The notes under the pieces: generated by a model | Told to the model about the DNA's origin: nothing | The model's input: the letters and a program-made list of their open reading frames with translations, nothing else | The model's database searches: none | Shown here: piece after piece, positions 47,641 through 58,429 of the stretch | Numbering within the stretch: the stretch's first letter is position 1 | Layout of the letters: each line of letters starts with the position of its first letter | NCBI RefSeq assembly: GCF_047511655.1 | Contig: NC_133398.1 | Location: forward strand, 108,268,332 to 108,332,331 | Source of the DNA: Castor canadensis | Lineage: Eukaryota; Chordata; Mammalia; Rodentia; Castoridae | Direction of reading: 5' to 3' | DNA length: 64,000 bases | Program-made: the position numbers and the translations under genes

Positions 47641-48065
47641 AACCCCCCCACCAAATATTTTGGAATATTGTCTCTCAGGGGAAGTTTGAGGCAAGCTAGA
47701 AGTAGAAAAAGTTTGGGGCTCATATAGCTTGCCTGGGGATGGGCCAGACCCTCCTCACCTGCCCAGGAACTGTCCATGCTCCTCCCCACTCATTCCTTAC
47801 TGGGTGGGAACCTCCTGGGCCTGCCCTCCCATGAGGGTAGTGTAGGTTTTTAAAGCACCTGAACAAAAAAGCATGCGTTTTCTGCTGGCGGAGTCCACCT
47901 GTGTCCACTGTGCCCTCTTCTTCCCTTTCCTCACCTGGCAGAACAAGTGACTCTTTTTTTCTCAATAAAGCTATCCTACCTCACCCCATCCATGTGCTCT
48001 TCTTGTATTTTTCCACTTGAAGCACAAAAACCAGGACCTTCTGATCACAGACTGTACCAGTGCCA
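47641..48065 (+). repeat. possible LTR end with AATAAA
   Basis: GC-richer than its surroundings. It carries AATAAA at 47964-47969 in 'tctcaataaagctatcctac', followed about 30-60 bp later by a T-rich 'ctcttcttgtatttttccac' segment. This resembles the R/U5 end of an endogenous-retrovirus LTR. No paired LTR, primer-binding site or viral coding region is recognised. Confidence 0.3.
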
Positions 48066-49580
48066 GTAACAGTGTGTTCCATGCAATATTTGGGATATAC
48101 TTATATTAAAATTTATTCATTATTTGGAATTCCAATTTTACTAGGCATCCTATATTTGATAGGCCTAAGGTAACTCCAGTTTCCTAATTTTGGACTGTGT
48201 ATCTCTGAAATCATAGCTTGCTAGAAGACTGAAGACTTTTTAGGGCAAAGATTTCCTGTCATATGCAAATTTCAGCTATAAATACTGTTTACACAAGAGA
48301 ATCTGAGATACCTGATTTTTAGCACTGGTACAAATAGATGTAAGTTCTTAAACATAGATATAGATTATAATTAAATTTTATTTTGAAGCAGATACATAGA
48401 TGAGAGAAAGGGAAGTTATATTATTTTAATAAATATTAAAAGGACCAGACCCAGATATTGGAATGGGGAAGAAAAAACTGAAAAGCAGCTAGTTTCTTTC
48501 CATCTCCTTTAGGCACTAAGTACAAGAATGGGAGTCTTAAAGGGGCCATCTGCGTCTGCCCTCCTCTTTGAGATGTTAGCAATGTGCAAGTCTCCTTGAA
48601 TGGGTAGAGGATAAATCATGTCTGGCAAAGGTAAGTCCTAAATCACACCTATTGTCCTTGTGTTTTGGGTGGGCCTAGATGACATCTTCATGTTTTAGCA
48701 CCCATTTTAGCCATCCAGATCCATTGTCTTAATGATTAGACATTGTTAGACATGACCACCTGTGTCCTCCCAGGTCAGGAAAGTATAAGACCACAGATCC
48801 AAGCCACCATTTTGAGTCTTTATTACCCCCCCCCACACTTTTCCCTATTTATCCTTTGCTAAAATGTCCACCTTGTGATACTCCTGGTTGTGAGGCATCT
48901 TGAAATGTTTTTCACATTTGTGGATCTCAAGGACCCATGATTTTGCATGGACACTGGGAAGCTGTGGGAATCCTCTCATCTCTTGTCTGGTAACAATTTA
49001 ATTTCTGTTTATCAATCAATAAGTAGTCAAATCTATGTGTTTTGGCAGGACAAGTAGAGAAATGTATGTTTTCTAGAGACATTCATAGATTTAAAAAATT
49101 GCATTGGAAGAATTTACAGTATGTACATCAATACAGGGCCCCAAAGAACTATAAGGGCTCTTTCTAAAAGTCCGTATGAACATAAAATTAGGAAATGTGT
49201 ACATGTGACAAAAATGTCTATGTCTTAACCAATAAATTTTAATGCCTTGATTTCAATAATCATTAATTTGGAAAAAAAGTCTTCATAGTACATGAACTAC
49301 CTCTGAAAATATACACCATTAGATTTAAAGGAAAGCACATGAGTTTTCAATACATTAGACTTGAATTCAAGCCCAGGTTTACTACTTACTAGTATAATTT
49401 TAAAATTTTTTTTATTTTGCAATTTTTCAAAATCACAGAAAATTCAAAATAATGCAACAAAAATTCATTTTATAAGTTTAACTTCACAGAATGTCAACCA
49501 CCACGATTATTCAGCTCCATCCAGTCAATCAAGGTCCATGCATTAAATTGGGCTTTTTTTTCTTTTGGTCTCCTTATGAA
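48066..49580. other. intergenic, nothing recognised
   Basis: A short C run lies at 48827-48834. No supported feature otherwise. Confidence 0.5.
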
Positions 49581-50394
49581 ACTGGAATTTTGAACCCAAT
49601 GACCAAACTCCTGGGACTCCACATGCCAGGTTCAGCCACTTGCCCCTATATCCAAATAAAGAGGCCTGGTGAAGGTCAGAGAAAGGAGATTTATTACATG
49701 GCTCAGAACATGCTGTAGGAAGAGGCAGAGGAAGCATTCAGCCATCTTCAGGGTACAGACATGAGCTATAGGCTTAAGTAGACAAAGAACTAGGAGCAGA
49801 GGACAAAGGCATGCATAGCTAGATGGTCCCATCACAAGTGTGTTTTGGCTGATGATTATTTCAGTCTGAGGGTTATGAGAAGAGTTCCAGGCAAGTTGTT
49901 ATCGTTGTGATCACTGGAGAGGAGCAATCTGGTTTCCCTAAGATGATTGCCCCTGCTCCATTGTGCAGCATCATTATTGGCAATTATCCTCATTTGGAGG
50001 GGTAGTCTGTTGTACAAGACTCTGCTTTTCCTTGGGGGTAGTTTCAATCCCTTGTCATAAAGATATTATGGATTATTCCTAGTCTTCCTTGATTCCAAGG
50101 TGTCTATAGGAGAAAGGGTCAGAGCAAAGAATAGCAGGTACAAAATGGAGATGGAGCTACCAAGCTTTTCTCCTATTTGTAGTTAATTCATGGGCCCAAG
50201 TAAGGGTCAGTGCTTTTCAGCAAAAGCAGTTTAAGTGCCTTTTACACTTATGCTCCCTCAATCCATAATGGTTCTCCAATGCTCTTGGTTTTTTTAAATT
50301 TTTTCTATAACATTGAATACTTTGAAGAATCTTGACCAACTTTCCGAGGAGATTTGCCACATTCTGGATTCTTCTGATTTTCTTTTTATTTCTT
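49581..50394. other. non-coding, perhaps an old LTR-like repeat
   Basis: Moderate GC. The text from 'ttcagccacttgcccctata' to 'gctaccaagcttttctccta' has the look of an antisense LTR. I cannot define its ends or family. Confidence 0.25.
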
Positions 50395-50702
50395 CTTTTT
50401 TTTTGGGGGGTGGTACTGGGACTTGAACTCAGGGCCTTGTGCTTGCCATCACTGTGCCACTTGAGACATACAGCCAGTCTTTTTTGCTTTTAGGTTGTTT
50501 TTCAGATAAAGCTTTGCGTTTTTGCCTGGGACTGGCCTTGATTGTGATTGTCCTAACTCTTTTTCCCACAATAGCTGTGTTTACAGTCATATGCCACCAT
50601 GCCTGGCTTGCTTGTTGAGGCTTGCTGGCCTCCAGTGACAATCCTCTGGATCTCCACTGTCCTTGTAGTTGGGATTATAGGCATAAGCCTTCATCCATGG
50701 CT
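50395..50702 (-). repeat. trimeric B1-B1-ID composite SINE, antisense
   Basis: Reverse order on the plus strand. ID: 'actgggacttgaactcaggg', 'tgtgccacttgagacata'. A linker follows ('ttttaggttgtttttcagat', the complement of the linker at 19393). Then a diverged B1 ('cagtcatatgccaccatgcc') and a second B1 ('tagttgggattataggcata'). Confidence 0.8.
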
Positions 50703-51762
50703 TAGATTCTTTCTTCATGAAAGTTTTCCAGCATGAACCCTGCTATGATGATACCTTAAATCTCCTTCCACATTACACCATCTGGCATAGGATGTCATTC
50801 TGTACTCCCACTACTTGCACTTCTCATTATAAAGGAAACCAGAATCTTCTTGTGAAATCAAGGTCTGCTGCACTGGCTAAGTCACAAATACTTTAGCTCA
50901 ATAGCAGAGGGTTCCCAGTTCATGCCAAATTGTCTCACAAACATGAAGAATATAGTCCATGAACAATGGAGGGTGAGCATACAGGTGAGAAGTTTTTAAG
51001 AGAAAGGACAAAGCTCCCACATGAGGCAGGGAGGGATCCTGAATGGTGAAGTGACTGGGTCTAGTGGTTTTTAGCCTGCCTGCTCTTGGGTATTGCCCAA
51101 ACTCCACAATAATTAGGTATGCCGAAAGCACCATTCCAGTTGGCAGTGCCCACAGCATTTTGATTAGACCATGGTCTTAGCTGTCCTCATTTAGGTCCTC
51201 CCTTCCCTTCTGAGTCCTAGAGAAGTTACTAGAAGAGTTAAGTGGGGACTGTGAAAACTTCTGCATATTGTTAGCAGCTCAGGTTACAATGGAATTTTCT
51301 TGGGGCCATTTTGTACTTGTACTTCAGCTGTTAGTAAATAATCTGTGGGGTAATCATTTGGGGTCATGTAAATATTCTGTGCCTTAATAAATCTGTACCC
51401 CATGGCTTACCTACTCATTAAAAATTCATCCCTGAATCAGTTATGTTGTATGCTACAAACAGATGATTTACTAATCTTATCATTCCTTCCACAGATATCA
51501 GCTGTCTTTCTAGTGGAATGTCATATTAAGGTAAATTATAATCCATTATGGTCATTTTTTCTTTTTGATGCTCAAATTGTCCCAAGTTTGGTGAGCCAGT
51601 AACATTTCACGCTGGCTCGTGGGTCCTTTTGACATGGCTGAATTAATCTTTGAACATTTTGTTGTTTTATGGTACAAGATAGTCCAAAATCAACTTGTAT
51701 TTGCACTTTCCTTTCCTCAGACCTGGAATGTTCCCTTCCTTCAAGGAGATTTGCTTTTTATT
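50703..51762. other. intergenic, nothing recognised
   Basis: No supported feature. Confidence 0.5.
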
Positions 51763-51868
51763 TTATTTAAGACAGGATCTTGTTATGTAGCCCAAGTTGG
51801 CTTCAAACTTGCAATTCTCCTACCTCTGTCTCCTAAGTGTTAGAATTACACACATGCACCACTGGACA
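51763..51868 (-). repeat. B1-like SINE, antisense
   Basis: Contains 'gacaggatcttgttatgtag', 'tgcaattctcctacctctgt' and 'ctcctaagtgttagaattac'. Confidence 0.88.
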
Positions 51869-51934
51869 AATACAGACTTCTTAATACATCTGACATAACA
51901 ACAAAGATTTAATAGTTGAATCTGATTCCCTCTT

Positions 51935-52013
51935 CCAACCCATACTGGGGATTGAACCCAGGGCCTTGTACATGCTAACCAAGTGCTCTACTGCTGAGCT
52001 ACACCCCACCTGA
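51935..52013 (-). repeat. ID-like SINE, antisense
   Basis: Contains 'actggggattgaacccaggg', 'aagtgctctactgctgagct' and 'acaccccacctgag'. Confidence 0.9.
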
Positions 52014-52498
52014 GATGGTTCTTTTAATGGGAAATAAGTTCTTGAAATCAAGATCTGGAGTCTCAATACAATTACTAGTGGATTATTATTTCTTCTACAT
52101 ATAAAATAATGAGTGAATACATGTGCCATTGACATCTATCCCTATAGGATTCTTTCTTATCAGACTCTATATCTAATTCTCCTTCAGTAAAATCCATTTA
52201 TGTTTCCATCAGTATCAAAATATTTACTCATTGGTTTTATCCTTACAAACACACAAATAACTTCAGAATTACACAAATACTACCAGTTACAAACCTAAGA
52301 AGTAAAACTATAAAATTATCTGTAATGGCCTTATAGATCTCACAATAGCATAGAACTTAGAGAATGAGCCAGTTAAATTAATTCTGTTCTGTTTCTATGG
52401 GTTATTAATTTCATATAGTGCTAAAATAATTTGTTTCTGTTTGTATTCTGCTTTAGGGCTTGATTTTTTCTGTACTTTTTCTTTTTTTGTTTGTTTTC
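52014..52498. other. intergenic, nothing recognised
   Basis: AT-rich sequence with no supported feature. Confidence 0.5.
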
Positions 52499-52655
52499 TA
52501 TGCTTTTTACAGTACTGGGGACTAAAACCAGGGCCTTGTATTTTTTGAGATAGGGTCTTGCAAACAATTTTCCTGGGCTAGACTGAAACTGAGATCCTTC
52601 TATCTCTGCCTCCCAAGTAGCTAGGATTATAAGTATGAGCCACCAGCACCTGTTC
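52499..52655 (-). repeat. B1-ID composite SINE, antisense, ID part truncated
   Basis: The antisense ID is cut short ('cagtactggggactaaaacc', 'agggccttgta'). It is joined directly to an antisense B1 ('tttgagatagggtcttgca', 'ctctgcctcccaagtagcta'). Confidence 0.85.
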
Positions 52656-52687
52656 TGAGCGGTTTTTGTTTGGTTGGTTGATTGGTT

Positions 52688-52782
52688 GTCTTGGTATTTG
52701 GCATTCCTGGAGATCCAACCTAGGGTTTTGCAAATGCCAGACTTCATGCTAGTCTATCAGTGACCTACAATCCTAGCCCAGG
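52688..52782 (-). repeat. ID-like SINE, antisense, degenerate
   Basis: Contains 'tggagatccaacctagggtt' and 'gctagtctatcagtgaccta', with the terminal 'atcctagccc'. Confidence 0.65.
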
Positions 52783-53209
52783 GAAACTATATTTTATATA
52801 TTCACCAACTTATTACTTTTACTGGCTGTGTGGTATTCAGTTTATTGAGTTTACTTTAGTTATCTTTAAATTGTTTTCCATTGTTTATAGAAATAATGCT
52901 TCCATGTGCCAACCTAAATAACAATGAGAGGGAGCTCCTCCAAAGAATAATGACATTTCTTTGGGAGTAGTAGAGCATTGCAGTGGGAATATACATGTCA
53001 TAGCAAACTGTGGTCATGTTTTAGGAGGTCCAGGCAAGAGGACTATTTAAAGAGAAAGAAAAAGGGACAAATTTGTGTAAGCTACTAGGATACAGAATCC
53101 ACTGGTCTTGGAGACCCAAGGCAGAAATTGGTGTTAGCTCTTTGGTGGAGGAACCATTCCTGGGCAAGTGTTCTGTCAAGAGCATCTTGTCTGATATATT
53201 TATTTATCT
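52783..53209. other. intergenic, nothing recognised
   Basis: No supported feature. Confidence 0.5.
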
Positions 53210-53246
53210 AGGTGCTGGGAATTGAGCCCAGGGCCCCAGCCCCTCT
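53210..53246 (-). repeat. ID-like SINE fragment, antisense
   Basis: Only 'taggtgctgggaattgagcc' and 'cagggccccagcccc' remain, so the middle is deleted. Confidence 0.6.
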
Positions 53247-53466
53247 TTTGAGCATTTAGAAAATCCTTGAGAAAGAACTTCAGATGTGCGCACTCCCCCT
53301 AAAGAACCCCAGCTCAATTTTGTCTGGATCTGACCGGAAAGCTTTCATCTTGGTATCATCAACTTTCTCACATGAATATCTGTGTGCAGAATTCACACAT
53401 GTTAGCTGTTAATAAAGTGAGAAAAGGCTTGGGATGGGCCTCCTGTGGGGTTAAATTTGATTAATG

Positions 53467-53664
53467 TGGCCGGGTGTAGCTACTTGGGAGGCTGAGATCA
53501 GGAGGATCAAGGTTTGAGGTCAGCCCTGGTAAATAGTTCTCAAGACCCCTTCTCCAAAATAACCAGATCAAAATGGATTGCAGGTGTGGCTCAACTGGTA
53601 GAGCACCTGCTCTGTAAGTGTAAAGCCCTAAGTTCAAATACCAGTTCCACCAAAAAAAAAAAAG
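53467..53664 (+). repeat. B1-ID composite SINE, sense
   Basis: The B1 part lacks its first third ('gtagctacttgggaggctga', 'ttgaggtcagccctggtaaa'). A linker is followed by a complete ID unit ('gtggctcaactggtagagca') and a 12-A tail. Confidence 0.9.
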
Positions 53665-53899
53665 ATTAATGTAACAGGGTAAGAAGACTGGGTATGCAAA
53701 AGGAGAAAGGAACTGAGAAACAGACTTAGAGGTAGAATGCTCATGTGTTAGTAGGTAATTGGATGAGGTCATCATTTCGGTAATATCAAGATACTCTCAA
53801 GTGTCGAGATAATAGATAATGGGAAGAGTAGTGGAATCACTGAAACTGAGTTAAAAAAGAGAAATCTGTTGTAGCAATTATGATCCTTAGGTTTGCTTG

Positions 53900-54004
53900 T
53901 TTTGGGGACAGCCTTGCTATGTAGCCTGAGCTGGGCTCAAACTACTGAAACCTTCCTACCTCAGCCTCCTGAGTGCTGGTATGATAGGTGTAAAACACCA
54001 GTCT
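53900..54004 (-). repeat. B1-like SINE, antisense
   Basis: Contains 'acagccttgctatgtagcct', 'ctacctcagcctcctgagtg' and 'ctggtatgataggtgtaaaa'. Confidence 0.88.
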
Positions 54005-54025
54005 CAACAAGATTCTGAGATTTTA

Positions 54026-54185
54026 CGGCCTGCAAAGTGACTCAAATGGTAGAGTGCCTGCCTACCAAATACAAAGCCCTGAGTTCAACTCCCAGCAACA
54101 CCAAGGGAAAAAAGGGAGGGAGGGAGTGAAAAAGGAAGGGATGGAGAGATGGAATGAAGGAAGGAAAGAAGGAAAGAAAGATCTT
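54026..54185 (+). repeat. ID-like SINE with (GGAA)n tail
   Basis: ID unit ('agtgactcaaatggtagagt', 'ccctgagttcaactcccagc') whose tail has expanded into GGGA/GGAA repeats to about 54180. Confidence 0.85.
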
Positions 54186-54951
54186 GAGATTTTTTTTAAC
54201 CAGAATGTTTCAGTATGCTTTTTCAAGGTAGGTTGAGGTACTCAAGTGGTGGTTCAGGAGTGTAGTCTAGGAACTTCTGAACTGGAAGTTGAGGCAAAGG
54301 TGGCCCAGGGAGTTGTGAAATGGTGAAGGGTAGGAGGCCTGGAATATATTAAGACGGAAGAAAAGGGGGAGACATCCTTGTGCATAACTGGAAATGTTCA
54401 CCTGCCCCTCCCTTTGCCCTGTGGTTGCTGGAGACTATTGTTCAGGTATGACTGTCCAGTGGATACAGTGGGCTAGAGCAATCCTGTGATTTATGCATGA
54501 CTGCTGTTTCTCCTCAGCAGCTGCCATAGCCCGATCATTGGTACATGGTTCTTCCTGAAACAGTCAAATACTGGGTCTTTGAATTTGACATTGTACTGGG
54601 GACTCTTAATCTTTTAGAGTGGCAGAGACACCCTAGAAAATTCAGTGAAAGAAAGCCATGTTCCCTGTTCTCAGAAACCTTATTTTCTCAAAAAGAGACA
54701 AAGCTTGATTAGATATTGTGAATAATTGTCAGAACCATATGAGAGTGGTCAAACTTTGGTCTTAATGCTAATCTAGGGATCTTGGTAAATGCAGGTTCTG
54801 ACTCCAGGGTCCTGGCTGGGGATAGTGAGTCTATATCTCTAATGAGCTCCCATATACAAGAGCTACCACAGAGCAGATTAGAAGTCACAGAAATGAGTGT
54901 GTTGATATCTAAAGACCTATTAGCCTTTTTTTTTAACCTTTTATAACAGTA
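54186..54951. other. intergenic, nothing recognised
   Basis: No supported feature. Confidence 0.5.
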
Positions 54952-55050
54952 AATTTTTTAAATTTATTCAGTTATTCATATGTGCATACATTGCTTGGGT
55001 CATTTCTCCCCCCTACCTCCTGCCCCCTCCCTCTCCTCCCACCCCCTTAA
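54952..55050 (-). mobile_element. very short L1 3' end fragment
   Basis: Poly-T-like start, then 'cagttattcatatgtgcata' and the C-rich tract of the L1 3' UTR. It is truncated within about 100 bp. I find no clear target-site duplication. Confidence 0.85.
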
Positions 55051-55618
55051 TAAGAACAATAATATTAGTCTTATTGTACAACTGCATAATTTCAAGTTGG
55101 CTTCTGATTAAGGTAGCTGCTGAGCCAATCGGACCCTTAATAAATCAGTAAGGCAGAAAATAGTACTTCTTTCCATCTTTGAAAGGCTGGAAGTTGTAAT
55201 GACAGTTGAGGCAAAATGCCTTACAACTTCTATTTAATATTGTTCAATGGTGTACTCTGATTGGAAATGGCTATGTTAGTTAAATGACCCACCTGTTCTT
55301 GTTTTCCTTTTAACTTATTAAAAAAAGAACTTTAAGATATTCTTGCATCTGAAAAATTAATGAGAATAAAAGGAAAGATACTACTTATCACAAATGTTTT
55401 TGACAGCCTGAGTCAATTGCTATGCTTATACTGTTTTGCTTTCATTGCTTTCAGAGTAGGTTGAAATATGTGGGGCTTCTTTCTCCTAGAGACAGTTATA
55501 CCAGACTGTTGTGATTTTTGAGTACTAAAGGTTTTTCATGTTCTTTGTTTCCTCATTATTAGTAATCCTGTTCCCTAATCAGATGTTAGCTTGCAAATCT
55601 GATCAACAACTTATTTAG
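55051..55618. other. intergenic, nothing recognised
   Basis: AT-rich sequence with no supported feature. Confidence 0.5.
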
Positions 55619-55710
55619 ATTTTTTTTTTTTTTGGCAATGTTGGGGTTTGACTTCAGGACCTTGTGCTTGACAGGCTGGTACTCTACCACTTGAACCACA
55701 CCCCTAGCTC
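55619..55710 (-). repeat. ID-like SINE, antisense
   Basis: Oligo-T followed by 'aatgttggggtttgacttca' and 'ggtactctaccacttgaacc'. Confidence 0.9.
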
Positions 55711-55757
55711 ATTTAGAATTTTAAATAAGAATAAATAGGCATTGAGGAGGAAGAGAA

Positions 55758-56092
55758 CCAGGCACAGTGGCTCATGCCTTTAATCCTAGCTACTTGGGAG
55801 GCAAAGATCCGGAAGACTGAATTTTGAGGCCAACCCAGGCAAAAAAGTTCAAGTGACCCCATCTCGGCTAATAAAAAAACTGAATGTAGTATTAAGTCCC
55901 TGTCATTCTAGCAATAAGGGAAGTACAAATGGGATTGTAGTACAAACCTGCTTAGCAAAATGCGAGATCTTATTTGAAAAATAACTAAAACCAAAAAGGG
56001 CTGGGGGTGTAGCTCAAGTGGTAGGGTGCCTGCCTAGCATGCACAAGTCTCTGAGTTCAAACCTCAGTACTGTCCCCACTCCAAAAAAAGAC
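55758..56092 (+). repeat. trimeric B1-B1-ID composite SINE, sense
   Basis: First B1: 'caggcacagtggctcatgcc', 'ttgaggccaacccaggcaaa'. Second, diverged B1: 'tccctgtcattctagcaata'... 'acctgcttagcaaaatgcga', then linker 'tttgaaaaataactaaaacc'. ID unit: 'ggctgggggtgtagctcaag', 'gcctgcctagcatgcacaag'. Same order and linker as at 19393 and 50395. Confidence 0.85.
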
Positions 56093-56120
56093 AAACCAAT
56101 TAACAAAACAGCAAAGGATA

Positions 56121-56213
56121 AGGCTGGGGGCTTGGCTCAAGTGGGAGAGTACCTGCCTAGCAAGTGTGAGGCCATGAGTTCAAACCACAGTACAACAACA
56201 ACAACAAAAAAAG
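56121..56213 (+). repeat. ID-like SINE, sense
   Basis: Well preserved: 'aggctgggggcttggctcaa', 'gtacctgcctagcaagtgtg' and 'gagttcaaaccacagtac', with an ACA-rich tail. Confidence 0.9.
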
Positions 56214-56229
56214 CAAAGGATAAATAAGC

Positions 56230-56972
56230 ATTTATCCAAAGAAGCTACACAAATGGCCACTAAGCACATCGAAAAAGATACCAACATCATTAGTCATTAG
56301 GGAAATATAAATCAAAACTGCAATTACATACTACTTCGTCCTCTCTAAAATAGCTGTAATTCAAAGGTAGACAATAAGTAGTGTCATGGAGGATATGGAG
56401 AGGTTGCCATCCCTGTTCATACAGAGTAACATATGACCCAGAAATTCCACTTTTAGCTATATACCCAAGAGACATGAAAATGTTTGTCCACATGGACACT
56501 GTACCTGAATATTCATAACGCGTTCATCATAGAAGCCCAAAAGTGGAAACCATCCCAGTGCCTAGGGAGTGATGAATAAGCAAAATGTGGCATTTCCAAA
56601 CAATGGGATGTGATTCAGCTATAGAAAGTAAAGAGGAATGAATAATGTTACTGCATGGAAGAAAACATGCTAAGGAAATGAAGCCAGAAACAATAGGCCA
56701 CATACAGATGGTTCATATAAATCTTACCATTTATATGAAACGTCTAGAATAGGCAAATCTTTATAGAGTCAGAAAGAAGATTCGTGATTGCCAGGGGCTA
56801 AAGGAAGAGAGGATGTGATTGCTAATGATTGGGGTGGGAGGGATTGAAAATATTCTGAAATTAGATAGTGGGGATGATTGCACAATTTTGCAAATATACT
56901 AACCACTAACTGTACACTTGCAAAGGGTGCACTTTGTGGGATGTGAATTTAACCCAATAAAGCCTTTAATGT
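56230..56972 (+). mobile_element. ancient L1 3' end
   Basis: Diverged sequence of an old mammalian L1 3' end: 'aaatataaatcaaaactgca', 'tatacccaagagacatgaaa', 'aatgggatgtgattcagcta' and 'cacattgc'-type 3' UTR, ending with 'cccaataaagc'. It finishes about 100 bp before the first IARS1 coding exon. Confidence 0.8.
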
Positions 56973-57072
56973 TAATGCATTTATAGAGATAGTGGTACAT
57001 ACACTCATTTTAATATACTATGCTGCTATTCCTAGATTTATCTGTGACAAGTAAATTTGATTTCTCTTACAG

Positions 57073-57198
57073 CAACAGAATGGTTCAACAAGTCCCAGAA
57101 AACATCAGTTTTCCTGCTGAAGAAGAGAAAATCTTGCAGTTCTGGTCCAAATTTAATTGTTTTCAAGAATGCTTAAAGCAATCAAAACATAGGCCAAA
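57073..57198 (+). CDS. IARS1: IARS1 first coding exon (residues 1-40)
   Basis: Acceptor 'tttctcttacag' precedes the exon. Seven untranslated bases (CAACAGA) lead to ATG at 57080. The frame MVQQVPENISFPAEEEKI... closely matches the human protein start, with a few conservative changes. The donor is GTATGT at 57199. The exon ends two bases into codon 40 (AA|A, Lys), completed by the next exon. The frame is open upstream of the ATG, but only through the intron, so the ATG at 57080 is the natural start. Amino-terminal editing and catalytic domains begin further on. Confidence 0.93.
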
Positions 57199-57892
57199 GT
57201 ATGTGAATTTCTTTGGTGAAGGTGGAGTTTTTTAGAGTAGTCATTTCTTAGATTGAGTTCCACTAAAGCAGAACCCTTTATTCATCATTGTGTTCCCAGA
57301 GTCTCCCAGCTTTCTATATAATGGATATTTGGAAGCAGATAAACTTTGAATGTGTGAGTTTTTAGTTATGAGGACAGTTTTAAGAGGTCATCTCAATAGA
57401 GTTTCTATACCACCCTCTTCTTTCCCACCTCTATCATCTCCACTCTCACTTAGCACTGATACCTAAGTGTAAGACTCCATACATATCTTCCATACAACTT
57501 CCTGCCTCTAGTCTCCCTTTACCTAAAAGTGTAGTCCTTTAATCACTGTTTTTATTATGTCTTCTCTGCTTAAAAACTTTTATGAGATAGATGTCTACTG
57601 CCCTGTTTTACTAATGAGATAACTCAGGGTTAGGATTAATAACTTGCCTTATGTCATGGAAATAACAAATAAAAAATGGTTAGTAGAATGGCAATCTCCA
57701 CAGCTCTGTCATAACTAGCAGTCTTTCTAAAGGTAGGACCTCCAGTAAATATCTAACTATGTTTGAATTTCCTGCTCTTCCTGCTTCACTTCCCTTAAAC
57801 ACATTACTGTGATAGAGCTATTTATACAAAAATGTTGTCCTAAATTTTTGCTATTTTAAAATGAGTTTAATTGTTTTTATTACTTCTGATAG
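57199..57892 (+). other. IARS1 intron with MIR relic
   Basis: Intron of 694 bp, GTATGT...ATAG. A weak antisense MIR lies at about 57560-57690 ('ctgccctgttttactaatga', 'taataacttgccttatgtc'). Confidence 0.8.
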
Positions 57893-58049
57893 ATTTACCT
57901 TTTATGATGGGCCTCCTTTTGCAACTGGACTGCCTCACTATGGACATATACTTGCAGGAACAATTAAAGATATAGTTACAAGATATGCTCACCAGAGTGG
58001 GTTTCATGTTGACAGAAGATTTGGATGGGATTGCCATGGCTTACCTGTG
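57893..58049 (+). CDS. IARS1: IARS1 second coding exon (residues 40-92), HIGH motif
   Basis: 157 bp, acceptor 'ttctgatag', donor GTATGT at 58050. Starting with the last base of codon 40 it encodes [20 protein letters not shown]... and ends at ...DCHGLPV. H-Y-G-H at residues 55-58 (57936-57947) is the IleRS form of the class I HIGH motif that binds ATP in the Rossmann-fold active site. The [10 protein letters not shown] and GWDCHGLP blocks are signature sequences of IleRS. As far as I can recall, the residues match human IARS1 without change. The exon ends on a codon boundary. Confidence 0.97.
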
Positions 58050-58309
58050 GTATGTTTGAATCTCCAGCCTTCTAATGTTCTGATATTTTTATAAGCATTA
58101 CATTTCATCATGTAATGTGTTAATGTATGATGGATTTTAACTATGTCAGACTTCCTTTACTTCATTTCCATAATATTATTTATAGTTCATTTTCTCTGTA
58201 GATTTTCTGAGAACTAATGTTTTTTTAAAGCTGTTTTATTTTCTAGAGTTGTTTTGTTGTATCTGTTTGATAAGGCAGGGATGTTAATGATCTTACCACA
58301 AATTTTCAG

Positions 58310-58429
58310 GAATATGAAATTGATAAGACGCTGGGAATCAGAGGACCAGAGGATGTAGCCAAAATTGGGATTGCAGAGTATAACAATCAGTGCCGAACAA
58401 TTGTGATGAGATACTCTAGTGAGTGGAAG
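58310..58429 (+). CDS. IARS1: IARS1 third coding exon (residues 93-132)
   Basis: 120 bp, exactly 40 codons, acceptor 'aaattttcag', donor GTATGT at 58430. Encodes EYEIDKTLGIRGPEDVA... to ...MRYSSEWK, part of the catalytic Rossmann-fold core following the HIGH motif. It differs from the human sequence as I recall it at about four positions, all mild (for example Ala to Thr and Ala to Ser), as expected under purifying selection. The intron before it is only 260 bp. Confidence 0.96.
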
